From NCBI GenBank assembly GCA_030130125.1, contig JARZZM010000029.1:1-49654 (forward strand): a DNA stretch of 49,654 nt, given 5' to 3'. The position numbers and the translations under genes are program-made. This document shows, piece by piece, positions 15,312-23,755 of the stretch. Under the pieces are notes generated by a model, which was given only the letters and a program-made list of their open reading frames with translations, ran no database searches and was not told the origin of the DNA. Each line of letters starts with the position of its first letter. The stretch's first letter is position 1. This stretch comes from Thermoproteota archaeon. Its GTDB lineage: Archaea > Korarchaeota > Korarchaeia > Korarchaeales > Korarchaeaceae.

Positions 15312-17633
15312 TCATCGTCGCGCTGAAAACCTCCTCCTGTATAGGAGGATAGCCGCGATTAGAATCGCTAGTGCCACCACGCCACCGATTAATATGAATG
15401 GAGGCTTCGGTCTAACGGAAGTGTACGTCTCTGACGGGAAGCAGCCCTCGGCGTAGGCGGCTACCTTGACCTGAATCTCTTCACCGATATCAGGAACCTT
15501 CAGTCTAGTCTCGCCATTCTCAAGCTCATATACGGTCCCGTTGAAGACTAAAAGACCGGTAGCAGGCCCTCCACGGCATGTCACTCGTATCGATACCCCT
15601 GTGTTCCCCTCCAGTTCATCCGGAAGTAGAATCTGGGCGTGAGGGAGATAGGTCACCTTGAACCTCCTCTCCAACCTCGTGCTGTTGTACAGGGCCTCCA
15701 CTATGACATCGTTCTCCCCTGGAGTAAGGCTGATTGTTGAAGAGAAGGTCCCGATGTTCGATGGCCTGACCTCTTGGCCATTAACCTTTACCAAGGCGAA
15801 GGGCTGGGCCCTACCCCTCACCTCGAGCGAGGGCGTATCTACCACATCGGGTAGATCGTTGACCTCCAGCACAGGAGGCTTGACCAGCTGGTAGCTCACA
15901 TCGCCTCCGTTCACTCTCACCACCATATAGTGGAAGAAGAGGTATTCCTTGGGATACTGGTTATCCAGCTCGGCGCCCCCACCTCCCAAGATGAAGGTCT
16001 TGATGCTCTCATTCTCACCGCTGTAGTACATGTGCTCGTGGCCCTGGAATATGGCATCTATCTTGTCTTTATGGAGTCTCAACACTGCTCTGAGCCTCTC
16101 GAGAACTGACTTGTCCTCGATCCCGTGGGCATAGGGATAGATGGGTTGGTGTATGAAGATGAAGACGTGCTCCGCCTCCGTAGCATCTAAGTCCTTCGCG
16201 AACCACTCTATCTGCTCGTCACTCATCGAGTACCTGAAGCCGGGCACATTGGCGTTCAGGAAGACGAAGTGGGAGTTCCCGTAATCGAAGGAGTAGAAGA
16301 GCTTGCCGAAGAATGACATGAAGTTCCTCTGAGCGATCTTCCCGATCTGGTTCTCGTGGTTGCCCTCAGCTATGAAGAGGGGCATCCTTATCGCGCTGGT
16401 GATCCTCACGAAGTCCTCATACTCCCTGAGCTCTCCGCTGTAGACTATATCGCCCACGTTAGCGTAAAAATCCGCGTTCTCCTCGATAATGTACTCTAAC
16501 AGTTGCCTGTAAACCTCCGGCTGTTTCGCACCTCCGGACGGTCTGTTATCTCCTAGAACGATGAATGAGAATGCGTTCCTATCAGGGAAGAGTCTAGTCC
16601 CGTTCCTGATGTTCTCGACCCAGATGAGCTTCCTGAACTCCGCGTACCCGCCGTTGGAGTCATATGCCCTTATCACCATCACGTGTCTCCCGTCCCAAGT
16701 GGTTAGAGTGTCCCATTTGGCCCTCCACGATCCGCCTGAGGGCTTGAAATCTATCAGCACGCCCTTATCATCGGTCCAGTTATACTGCCCCTCATAGTCG
16801 AGCCTGGCCTGCACCCTCGTGACGGGTGAGAGGTTGCCCGACACCTCCACAGATAGATCGACCACTCCGCTTAAGTTACTCGGGAAGGACGGCACTACTA
16901 CGAATGCTTCCACCCTCTTGGGCTCTACCCTCTTCGCTGAGGTTATCTCTATCCTCTTGGAATTGGCCGGAGGTTTGTCTAAGGTGATCACGTATTCCCC
17001 GGGAGAGTCAGCTCTCCACCTGATCAGGAGATTCCCCGATACCAGCTTGAGATCTGACATGCAAGCTAGCTCGGGGCCGGGCAATATGAAGAAGGCGTAG
17101 GGTCTATCTCTCTCCAGTAAGGAGCGGGAATACCCCAAGAATACATCGGTGTAGCCATCTGAGGAAACCTCAGTCTCGGAGACGACCCTCATGAGGGAGG
17201 CATCCCTCAACGCCACTCTGAACCTGCCCTTGGCCGAGAAAGCGAATCCCATCGCATCGTCGAGGGCAGACCTGTCAACCATAACCTTGATGGAGGGATC
17301 TGGTCCTGTGGCAAAGAAACAGAGTTCATCGTTCACGATGAAGGAGGCAGCATTTTTGTGCTCGAGTTCCCACTTTATCACGGTCTCCTTCTCGAAAGAC
17401 GTCGATATGGGTAAGGGAGATCCATCCGGGGCGATCACCTCGACGGAGAGGGGGTTCAGGGTCCCATTGGACGGGAAACCGTGATTCACTATATCCACCG
17501 CTAGCTCGTAGTTTCCGGGTCCCTTTACGTCTACGTAATACCGGTATTTGCCCATGGGTTGGGCGTGGACCGGTAGAACTGGTAATAGGAGAGCTAGCGC
17601 GAGTATCAGAGCGAGTACAGGGGATTTACTCAT
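15312..17633 (-). CDS. Secreted, membrane-anchored calcineurin-like metallophosphoesterase
   Basis: 773 residues. Signal peptide at 1-25, long beta-rich N-terminal region, then a full metallophosphoesterase core with all five metal motifs in order: LGDNRP, NVGDIVYSG, EGNHE, FIHQPIYP and QGHEHMYY. Ig-like beta domains follow, and a C-terminal membrane span (FILIGGVVALAILIAAILLY) with basic tail anchors it to the membrane facing outwards. It resembles purple-acid-phosphatase-type surface enzymes; substrate unknown. TTTTTAA about 20-25 bases before the ATG suggests a near-leaderless message. The next gene downstream is the secreted thioredoxin-like protein. Confidence 0.85.
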   Translation of the reverse strand: MSKSPVLALILALALLLPVLPVHAQPMGKYRYYVDVKGPGNYELAVDIVNHGFPSNGTLNPLSVEVIAPDGSPLPISTSFEKETVIKWELEHKNAASFIVNDELCFFATGPDPSIKVMVDRSALDDAMGFAFSAKGRFRVALRDASLMRVVSETEVSSDGYTDVFLGYSRSLLERDRPYAFFILPGPELACMSDLKLVSGNLLIRWRADSPGEYVITLDKPPANSKRIEITSAKRVEPKRVEAFVVVPSFPSNLSGVVDLSVEVSGNLSPVTRVQARLDYEGQYNWTDDKGVLIDFKPSGGSWRAKWDTLTTWDGRHVMVIRAYDSNGGYAEFRKLIWVENIRNGTRLFPDRNAFSFIVLGDNRPSGGAKQPEVYRQLLEYIIEENADFYANVGDIVYSGELREYEDFVRITSAIRMPLFIAEGNHENQIGKIAQRNFMSFFGKLFYSFDYGNSHFVFLNANVPGFRYSMSDEQIEWFAKDLDATEAEHVFIFIHQPIYPYAHGIEDKSVLERLRAVLRLHKDKIDAIFQGHEHMYYSGENESIKTFILGGGGAELDNQYPKEYLFFHYMVVRVNGGDVSYQLVKPPVLEVNDLPDVVDTPSLEVRGRAQPFALVKVNGQEVRPSNIGTFSSTISLTPGENDVIVEALYNSTRLERRFKVTYLPHAQILLPDELEGNTGVSIRVTCRGGPATGLLVFNGTVYELENGETRLKVPDIGEEIQVKVAAYAEGCFPSETYTSVRPKPPFILIGGVVALAILIAAILLYRRRFSARR

Positions 17634-17673
17634 ACGCCGTTTGGAGAGTAGACCTTAAAAACCGTGGGAATCC

Positions 17674-18450
17674 TCATCCCCTCCCAGCTACCTTCCTGTA
17701 CTCCCTCTCCACGAGGCTCTGGGCCAGATCCAAATATATCTCGGTGGTTCGAAGGCTGCTGTGTCCCAAGATGCGCTGTAATACTCGGGGATTCCCTCCC
17801 TTGGAGAGGAACCAGACCGCGAAGGCGTGCCTCACAGCGTGGGGATGGGTCTTCAGCAGCTCGGAAACCCACCTCCTGATGGTGCGGTCCGTCACAGGGA
17901 AGATTTTTCCGTTCCCATTCCTAGGTAGCTCCCTCAGCAGTTCAGCGGTGCGCTCGGTGAAGTAGACGTATCTTAACTTTCCTCCCTTCCCCCTCACCCT
18001 AGCCCTCTTCCCGTTTAGGTCCACATCCTCCCATCTTAACGAGACCAGTTCGCCCACTCTCATGCCAGTCTCTGCGAGCATCATTATTGCCGCCCTCTGG
18101 AGGGGTTTTGCCGTCGAGAGTATACCGTCTATTTCCTCGTAAGTCTTCAGAAGGTCCTCATTGACCTTAGGAAGGGGAGGGGGGACCCTTATCTCCTTCG
18201 CGAGGGCCCTGGCCTCCTCGCTCAAGTCCTTTCTCCCCGCCACCTTGAAGAGCCTGCTGAGCATGTAAAGCTGCTGCTTTAAGGTGCGTCTGCTCACCTC
18301 TTCTTCCCTCTTAGAGGCCCATATCCTCACATGAATCGGTTTAGCTTCCTCTAATGGTACCATCTCCAAGAAGGAGGTAAAAACGAGCCTGTACTTCCTC
18401 TTACGCGAAGGAGCTAAACCCGCCAAGGCTGCTTCCACGAGGGCATTCAT
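17674..18450 (-). CDS. xerA: Tyrosine recombinase XerA
   Basis: 258 residues with the complete tyrosine-recombinase catalytic set: Arg131 (TGMRVGEL), Lys155 (GKGGK), His204 and Arg207 (HPHAVRH), His230 (LGHSS) and nucleophile Tyr239 (EIYLDLAQ). Compact size and the lack of any phage or plasmid genes nearby fit archaeal XerA, which resolves chromosome dimers at dif, better than an integrative-element integrase. The ATG directly follows the stop of DUF167 (TGAATG), so it is translated as part of a four-gene unit. I found no convincing dif site in the window. Confidence 0.85.
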   Translation of the reverse strand: MNALVEAALAGLAPSRKRKYRLVFTSFLEMVPLEEAKPIHVRIWASKREEEVSRRTLKQQLYMLSRLFKVAGRKDLSEEARALAKEIRVPPPLPKVNEDLLKTYEEIDGILSTAKPLQRAAIMMLAETGMRVGELVSLRWEDVDLNGKRARVRGKGGKLRYVYFTERTAELLRELPRNGNGKIFPVTDRTIRRWVSELLKTHPHAVRHAFAVWFLSKGGNPRVLQRILGHSSLRTTEIYLDLAQSLVEREYRKVAGRG

Positions 18451-18669
18451 TCACTCGCCCACCTTCACCAGCTTCTCTCTAGACCTGCGACCCTTCACTA
18501 TCTCCACGTGCGACTTGGGCACGCCAAAATGCTTGGCCAGAAGCTCCACTACCTTTTTATTGGCCCTCCCCCTCTCGGGAGGCTCCCTGACCTTAACCAC
18601 TAGGAAGTCGCCTTCGAGGGTGACCTCTTCCCTCTTAGCCCTTGGTATCACTCGAACCTTCACCAACAT
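18451..18669 (-). CDS. DUF167 / YggU family protein
   Basis: 72 residues matching the small DUF167 fold: VKVRVIPRAKREEV at the N-terminus, then VREPPERGRANKKVVELLAKHFGVPKSHVEIVKGRRSREK, which contains the family's PxxGxAN and SRxK motifs. Function unknown in the family. It overlaps the upstream gene by 35 bases and abuts xerA. Confidence 0.88.
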   Translation of the reverse strand: MLVKVRVIPRAKREEVTLEGDFLVVKVREPPERGRANKKVVELLAKHFGVPKSHVEIVKGRRSREKLVKVGE

Positions 18670-19054
18670 GGGTCATCCTTTCCAAGAGGGTTAGCATGCT
18701 CTCCGCCACGTAGTATATACTCTCGAGGAGATAGTCCTTCTTCAGGTGGCACCTGTCTAGGTCCATCTCCACCACCGCAGAGCCCCTGTCCACAGCGACC
18801 TTGCACGGTATTCCCTTGTCCACGAGATCCCAAGAGGTCCTCATGAGATCTAGCTCCCTTCCCTCCGCCTTCAGGGGTGGGTAAGCGGTGGCCAGGACGT
18901 AAGCGACGCCCCTTTCCTCCTCAGCAACTATGTAGATGACCACATCCTTCCCTTCCTCCCCTATCATGAGCACGAGCATGCCCTCCTCCCTGAGGGGAGT
19001 CAGGCCCGCTTCTCTGAGCATGGACTCTATCTCGTCAAGAAGCAAGGTTCTCAC
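18635..19054 (-). CDS. Small YbjN-like alpha/beta protein (copy 2)
   Basis: 139 residues. N-terminal helix, then alternating strands with hydrophobic patterns (MLVLMIG, VVIYIVAEEE, YVLATAYP) and a C-terminal helix, the layout of YbjN/secretion-chaperone-like folds. Its neighbour at 19035 has the same size and secondary-structure order, so the two look like diverged paralogues, although identity is low. Function unknown. Overlaps the upstream copy by 20 bases and DUF167 by 35. Confidence 0.5.
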   Translation of the reverse strand: MRTLLLDEIESMLREAGLTPLREEGMLVLMIGEEGKDVVIYIVAEEERGVAYVLATAYPPLKAEGRELDLMRTSWDLVDKGIPCKVAVDRGSAVVEMDLDRCHLKKDYLLESIYYVAESMLTLLERMTHVGEGSSDTKG

Positions 19055-19424
19055 CCAGTTTCCGTAAGAACGTGAGCGTTATGTAGAAGTTCCTCTTGAA
19101 GGACACCCCTATGCACTCGCTTCTCAAGAAGGACGTTACTATGACCTCATTATCTTCGCTCAGCTGGTAGGAAGCGAAGTTCATCTTGAAATTCTCTTCC
19201 AGCAGCACCTTGGCCATTTCGGCCGTAGGGATGAGGGGTGGATCGGTCCTCCCCACGATCACAGTCATGTCCTCATCGGCCAGAACGATGATGTTGTAGG
19301 AGACCTCGCCCTCCCGGAAGGATGATATGATGGCCTGCTCCACCCTTCTGTAGTTGATCCCTTCCTCCCTCAGTATCTCCTCGATTTGCTCCAGATGTCC
19401 CATAGGTATTTGTGTTTTCGTCAA
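19035..19424 (-). CDS. Small YbjN-like alpha/beta protein (copy 1)
   Basis: 129 residues, first gene of the unit that runs to xerA. Pattern: helix (LEQIEEILREEGINYRRVEQ), strands (YNIIVLAD, MTVIVGRTD), helix, strands with EDNEVIVTSFL, and a final helix. This resembles YbjN-like proteins, which act as small chaperone-like modules, but no specific role can be given. The divergent gap 19425-19535 should hold promoters for this unit and for the membrane protein at 19536. Confidence 0.5.
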   Translation of the reverse strand: MTKTQIPMGHLEQIEEILREEGINYRRVEQAIISSFREGEVSYNIIVLADEDMTVIVGRTDPPLIPTAEMAKVLLEENFKMNFASYQLSEDNEVIVTSFLRSECIGVSFKRNFYITLTFLRKLGENLAS

Positions 19425-19535
19425 ACTACTAAAGTTTTCCTGAGAGGGTTCACCTACTTGGAGTGAGTGGTAGACGCCGTGCGGGCGCCCTCTGACCTTA
19501 AATGGGCGGTATGGGCTCTACCATGGTGACTGGGA

Positions 19536-19952
19536 ATGGTTCATCATGCCGTAGGCGGAGCCTTCTCCGGGATGCTGGGTTTTATCCTCGCCGCTCTCTT
19601 ATCCATAGCCGCCCAAGCTTTCTACTTCTGGGTTGCTCAGATATTCGTCATGGAAGAGAGGAAAGGTTTCTTCTCCCTGATGGGCCTTGTAGTCACGGGA
19701 AACTTCCTGTCTGGCCTCGCCTACCTCACCGTCGTGAGAGTGGTCACGATTCATCCACTGCCGCTACCGTCCCTCTTCGGAGTAGCCTCAGTCCTGTTGG
19801 TGTGGACGCTGGTCGCTAAGTACTGGTACGACACAAGTTGGGTCAGGGCTTTCCTGCTTATATTGATAGCTAGCCTGTTGCAGCTGCTGACCATCTACGT
19901 GGTGACTCCTGAATCATGGGGCATGAGACCCTTCAGAGAACTAGGCCTCTGA
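19536..19952 (+). CDS. Small multi-span membrane protein of unknown function
   Basis: 138 residues with four predicted membrane spans (near 8-32, 45-68, 78-95, 100-122). GGTGA at 19526-19530 places the start at ATG 19536. No family recognised and no charged residues inside the spans that would suggest a transporter mechanism. Stands alone between the divergent recombinase unit and the convergent vapBC pair. Confidence 0.6.
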   Translation: MVHHAVGGAFSGMLGFILAALLSIAAQAFYFWVAQIFVMEERKGFFSLMGLVVTGNFLSGLAYLTVVRVVTIHPLPLPSLFGVASVLLVWTLVAKYWYDTSWVRAFLLILIASLLQLLTIYVVTPESWGMRPFRELGL

Positions 19953-19993
19953 TAACATCCTTAAGCTTGGTCTCGAGACAGTTCAGGAGATCG

Positions 19994-20385
19994 TCAGGGG
20001 ATCAACCTGATCCCGAGTCCGTTGAAGTGCTTCCTATCCATGGTGGCTAGATCCGATCCTGAAACGGACGCGGTGGCGGCCACCAATATGTCGCTGAAGG
20101 GTATCGGTCTCCCCTTCCTCCTCAGCTTGGTATCAAGTTCTAAGGCCCTGACCAGGATGTCCTGGTCTGGTTCCACGATCATCCCAATTTCGTGAAGTAG
20201 ATCCTTCCTACCCATTGCTGCATCAGATCCTCTAGCCAGATAGTGGCCGAAGAGGTATTCGTAGGCCACTACCCAGGGATCATTATCCTCTCATACTCAG
20301 CGATCAGATCAACGAGTTCTTCCCGGCCTCTGTCCAGCAGTTCGATCAGGAAGGATGTGTCCAAAACGACGTTACCACCACTCAC
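19994..20385 (-). pseudogene. vapC: VapC PIN-domain toxin, broken by a single-base frameshift
   Basis: The N-terminal part reads from GTG at 20385 (GGNVVLDTSFLIELLDRG, with the first PIN aspartate) and runs into a stop after IMIPG. The C-terminal part (VAYEYLFGHYLARG, FSDILVAATA, ATMDRKHF, carrying the other acidic residues) is in another frame, open up to 19994. Restoring one base in the C-run at about 20275-20279 would give IMIPWVVAYEYL, a normal PIN sequence of about 130 residues. So this is either a recent inactivation or a sequence error. It overlaps the intact antitoxin gene. Confidence 0.8.
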
Positions 20386-20605
20386 GTGACTCGACCTCTT
20401 TGACGATCTCCTCAACTTTATCGGCCTCTTCTTCACTCAGTCTCGAGCTCCTGACGAGATCCTTCAGTCTTTCCCTCTTCCTCTTCAGATATTCGTCTAT
20501 AAGCCTGTCTATGGTCTCACCTAGGCTTTTAGCCCTCATTCTCTCCTTGAGAGATTTGAGCCTCCTGTAGGTGTCCTCCCTAACCGAGATTACTTTACCC
20601 ATCAT
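20372..20605 (-). CDS. vapB: VapB-type antitoxin (ribbon-helix-helix)
   Basis: 77 residues: a short DNA-binding strand (KVISVREDTYRRLKSL), helices ending in SLGETIDRLIDEYL, then a charged tail (SEEEADKVEEIVKEVESREW) that would wrap the toxin. It should neutralise the VapC encoded downstream and repress its own promoter. The toxin start lies 14 bases inside this gene. The reading frame is intact even though the toxin frame is not. Confidence 0.8.
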   Translation of the reverse strand: MMGKVISVREDTYRRLKSLKERMRAKSLGETIDRLIDEYLKRKRERLKDLVRSSRLSEEEADKVEEIVKEVESREWW

Positions 20606-20624
20606 CCGATTTCTCTCTATAGCC

Positions 20625-20644
20625 CTATACCTATATTAGTATAG
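20625..20644. promoter_or_regulatory. Likely vapB promoter and operator (inverted repeat)
   Basis: CTATAC and GTATAG, a perfect 6-bp inverted repeat with an 8-base AT-rich spacer, lie 20-39 bases before the vapB ATG and cover its TATA-like sequence. That is where an autoregulating ribbon-helix-helix dimer would be expected to bind. Confidence 0.45.
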
Positions 20645-20812
20645 CGGTATATCGAAAGCTCCCTTTATAAAGTCAGTTCGACCCCATTGTATCGTATTTA
20701 ATTGGATATTATACCTGATAACTGTGAGTTTATAGTCTTTTATACCTATTATTTCACTAGTGAAAGTCATACTGATAGTAATTTTTTTATTGTCGGCCGG
20801 GATGACGGCGGG

Positions 20813-21898
20813 ATGAGCACGTCTCAGAAGCTCGAGCTGCCCCTCGAACCCCAAGCTTTCGCTGAGGACATATTCAGGATAGTGAGCCATCCCGTCATGC
20901 AGGAAGTCTACCGGTTCAGGCACCTCATAGCCAAGGCCGTGAGGGACTTCTTGGATGGAGAGGGCTTTGTGGAGTTCGATCCCATAATGGTTGGTCCAGT
21001 AACGGATCCCGGCACGAGAGGCGCGTTCGAGTTCCGGATCCCCTACTACGGCAGGGAGTACAGGTTAATGAGGAGCGGTATCCTATATAAGCAGCTCCTG
21101 GCCGCGGCAATGGAGGAGGGTAAGATTTACTTCTTCTACCCAAACCTGAGGCATGAACCGATAGATGCCGCCAAGACCGGGCGCCACCTCGTGGAGTTCG
21201 TCCAGATAGACTTGGAGGTCAGGGATGCGGATCACTTCCAAGTGATGAAGATAGCAGAGAGGCTGCTCAAGCACGTTATCGATGAGATGAAGAGGTACGA
21301 GGACCGCCTCCGAAAGATATGGGAGTTCTTCGGCTCTGAGAGGGAGAGCCTACCAGATGTGAAGCTCCCCTTGAAGAGGATGACCCATAGAGAAGCGGTA
21401 GAGCTTCTGATGAAGCATGCTAAGGATGATAAGGTCCTCAAAGAGCTGGAGAGCAGGTTTGACGTCAAGAGACCGCAGGATAGGCTTAGTTTCAAGGCCG
21501 AGATTCCCTGGGAGTGGGAGTGGTACTTGTCAAAGATACACGACCAGCCCTTCTTCATCCACGACTATCCGAGGGGGGCGAGAGGTTTCTACGACCGTGA
21601 ATACCCTGACAAACCGGGCATACTGATGGACTTCGACCTGCTCGCTCCAGAAGGTCACGGGGAGCTCTCCTCAGGCGCGGCGAGGGAGTACGAGGTGTCG
21701 AGAGTCTTCGCCAGGATGAGGGAGACCAACGAGAACCCCGAGCTCTATCGCTGGTACCTCCAGTTCCTCCGCGATCACGGAAAGCCGACGGCGGGATTCG
21801 GTATAGGAATGGAGAGATTGGTGAAATACATCTGCGATCTCCCGTCCGTGCACCTCGCCAGACCGGCTCCCAAGATACCGGGGGTGCACTCGCCATGA
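20813..21898 (+). CDS. Archaeal-type asparagine synthetase (AspRS-derived)
   Basis: 361 residues from ATG 20813; the frame is open further upstream but that stretch is AT-rich promoter DNA. It is a class II synthetase core without an anticodon-binding domain: motif 2 around Arg113 (NLRHEP), and motif 3 GFGIGMERLV at 328-337 with Arg335. This is the pattern of the archaeal asparagine synthetase that arose from aspartyl-tRNA synthetase and uses ATP, aspartate and ammonia. A truncated AspRS with another function is the main alternative. The stop overlaps the next start by 4 bases, linking it to a glutamate-synthase-like gene. Confidence 0.85.
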   Translation: MSTSQKLELPLEPQAFAEDIFRIVSHPVMQEVYRFRHLIAKAVRDFLDGEGFVEFDPIMVGPVTDPGTRGAFEFRIPYYGREYRLMRSGILYKQLLAAAMEEGKIYFFYPNLRHEPIDAAKTGRHLVEFVQIDLEVRDADHFQVMKIAERLLKHVIDEMKRYEDRLRKIWEFFGSERESLPDVKLPLKRMTHREAVELLMKHAKDDKVLKELESRFDVKRPQDRLSFKAEIPWEWEWYLSKIHDQPFFIHDYPRGARGFYDREYPDKPGILMDFDLLAPEGHGELSSGAAREYEVSRVFARMRETNENPELYRWYLQFLRDHGKPTAGFGIGMERLVKYICDLPSVHLARPAPKIPGVHSP

Positions 21899-23325
21899 CC
21901 GACTACCCGATAGACGAGATATTTAGGAGGGCCAAGCTGGGTGAGCAAGCTGTCTATCCTCCCAAGGACGAGTTCGGTTACAACGTCTTCGGAGCTGACG
22001 TCTATACGAGGCCGAGGAGGTTCCTCCTTCTAGATGACATAGTCTTGCTTCCGCCCCAGTTCACGCCTGAGAGGCTTGAAAAGGGGATTGAGCTCCTCAG
22101 GGAGCCCCTCTACACAGATGTGAGCTCAGAAACCTCTGTAGGCGGGTTCAGGGTGAGGATGCCCGTCGTCTGCGCGGCCATGGGGGGCACGCACATCGCC
22201 AACCTGATAGGTCCCAAGATAGCTAGGGGATGCGCCGAGATGGGCGTCGTCTACTCGCTTGGGGAGAACATAGCCGCCATCAGGGGATACGATGAGAGGC
22301 TCACCAAACAGCCATCATTCAAGGAGAGGGCCTTGGCCTACTTGGAGAACCTGAAAGACGGGTACGGGGGGCTCGTCATACAGCAGAGCGTCGAGGATGA
22401 GAATCTGAAGCTCTGGGAGAAGGTCTACACGGATCCGGACTTCGATCGATACGTGGAGGAGGGGTTGATAGCCTTCGAGATCAAGGCGGGACAGGGCGCC
22501 AAGCCCGGCTTAGGCGGGGAGGTGCTAGTCAGCAGGGAGGTGGCCCTGAGAATAAAGGATCACTACTACATACCGGAGGACCCGGAGAAGGTGGTCAAGG
22601 ACTACTACGAGAGGCATTCAGCACCTGGAACATTTACCGAGGACATACTGGCCAGTCAGATCAGGCTAATCAAGAACAACTTCCCCCGCGTGAAGGTGTT
22701 CCTGAAGACGGGACCTTACAGGGACTTGGATAGGGTGATAGAGATAGCGAGCAGGGAGGGGGTGGACGCAATAACGATAGATGGTAAGGAGGGAGGAACT
22801 GGGATGAGCCCCATTGCTGGCATGAGGGACTTGGGCCTCCCCACCGTGGCCTGCCTAGGGGCCATCACGAGGGCTAGAGATAGGGAGATAAGGACCAGCC
22901 TCATAATATCGGGCAGGTTGTATGACGGCTCCCACGTGGTCAAATCCCTAGCACTGGGAGCCAGCGCGGTGGCGTTCGGGAGGCCCTTGGTATACGCCTG
23001 CATGGGCAGCATACCCCTCGCTCCCACTTTCATTAGGAGGGAGCTCTTCAGGAATCCGTTGCTGAGGGAACTGGGTAAGATAGCCCTGAGGTGGGGAGTA
23101 AGGGGAGAGGGCTGCACCAAGGGCGTGGTGAACTACTTGAAGAGCGTGGAGAACGAGATCAAGATGCTCACCTCCGCCCTAGGAAAGTACCACATGGATA
23201 GGCTGTCCAAGGAGGATGTCGGTGCCCTTAACAGGGATCTAGCGGAGCTCTTTAGAATCAGGTACGTGTATAGCGCTCCTGAAGCGCCAGAGAAAGTGAT
23301 TCAAAGAGGGATTGAACTTTCCTGA
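21895..23325 (+). CDS. FMN-binding glutamate synthase-family protein (GltB central domain)
   Basis: 476 residues. FEIKAGQGAKPGLGGEVL, ITIDGKEGGTGMSP and the ALGASAVAFGRP segment are the FMN and glutamate-site motifs of the glutamate synthase alpha-subunit barrel. There is no glutaminase domain, and the usual cysteine triplet for the iron-sulfur cluster is not visible after the barrel (one Cys in GEGCTKG). Archaeal stand-alone GltB-like proteins of this size exist; some act in other flavin-dependent amination or redox steps. Translation is coupled to asparagine synthetase, which suggests joint nitrogen assimilation. Confidence 0.85.
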   Translation: MTDYPIDEIFRRAKLGEQAVYPPKDEFGYNVFGADVYTRPRRFLLLDDIVLLPPQFTPERLEKGIELLREPLYTDVSSETSVGGFRVRMPVVCAAMGGTHIANLIGPKIARGCAEMGVVYSLGENIAAIRGYDERLTKQPSFKERALAYLENLKDGYGGLVIQQSVEDENLKLWEKVYTDPDFDRYVEEGLIAFEIKAGQGAKPGLGGEVLVSREVALRIKDHYYIPEDPEKVVKDYYERHSAPGTFTEDILASQIRLIKNNFPRVKVFLKTGPYRDLDRVIEIASREGVDAITIDGKEGGTGMSPIAGMRDLGLPTVACLGAITRARDREIRTSLIISGRLYDGSHVVKSLALGASAVAFGRPLVYACMGSIPLAPTFIRRELFRNPLLRELGKIALRWGVRGEGCTKGVVNYLKSVENEIKMLTSALGKYHMDRLSKEDVGALNRDLAELFRIRYVYSAPEAPEKVIQRGIELS

Positions 23326-23368
23326 TGGTATCCGCTGAAGATGAAGTATTTTGAAGTGAAGCGGAGAA

Positions 23369-23755
23369 TCAGCACTTAATCACTGTTACGGACTTAATGC
23401 AGTAATCTATCTCCACTCTGGCTCTTTCTAAAGCTTCTCCACCTATTATGATCTCGTTTAACCCCTCATAACTTTCTAGCAGTCCGTCAACCTTGTAATC
23501 ACCTGAGATAAGCGTGGAATAACCTCCCATAGATTTGATAACTCTGCCATCCGGCAGGACCAAGTGCCTCTCGGTAGAAGGTCTTATACCTAGCTTGTGG
23601 AGAACCTCGCTTGGTACCAGAGCGAAGCCCTCATATCCCGTATCTAGAACACCCCACTCCTCCCCCAACTCAGGATATACCTTCCCGCTGAGAGGATTGT
23701 AGAATTTGACTCTAATGTAGGGGATTTGATCAACCACGCTCAAGTACCCTAGCAC
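23369..23755 (-). CDS. Clan AA (retropepsin-like) aspartic protease
   Basis: 128 residues. Catalytic motif WGVLDTGYEGFALVP with Asp38-Thr39-Gly40, followed by the second-half hydrophobic motif NEIIIGGEALERARVEID. This is one half of a pepsin-like fold, active as a dimer. GTG start at 23755, 26 bases inside the upstream ribbon-helix-helix gene, so both are one message. The arrangement looks like a toxin-antitoxin cassette with a protease in the toxin slot. Substrate unknown. Confidence 0.75.
   Translation of the reverse strand: MLGYLSVVDQIPYIRVKFYNPLSGKVYPELGEEWGVLDTGYEGFALVPSEVLHKLGIRPSTERHLVLPDGRVIKSMGGYSTLISGDYKVDGLLESYEGLNEIIIGGEALERARVEIDYCIKSVTVIKC

Noticed and set aside
17674-18450. 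Integrase of a mobile element
   Set aside because: Complete coupling with conserved-looking small genes, no other element genes and no flanking repeats seen; XerA fits better.
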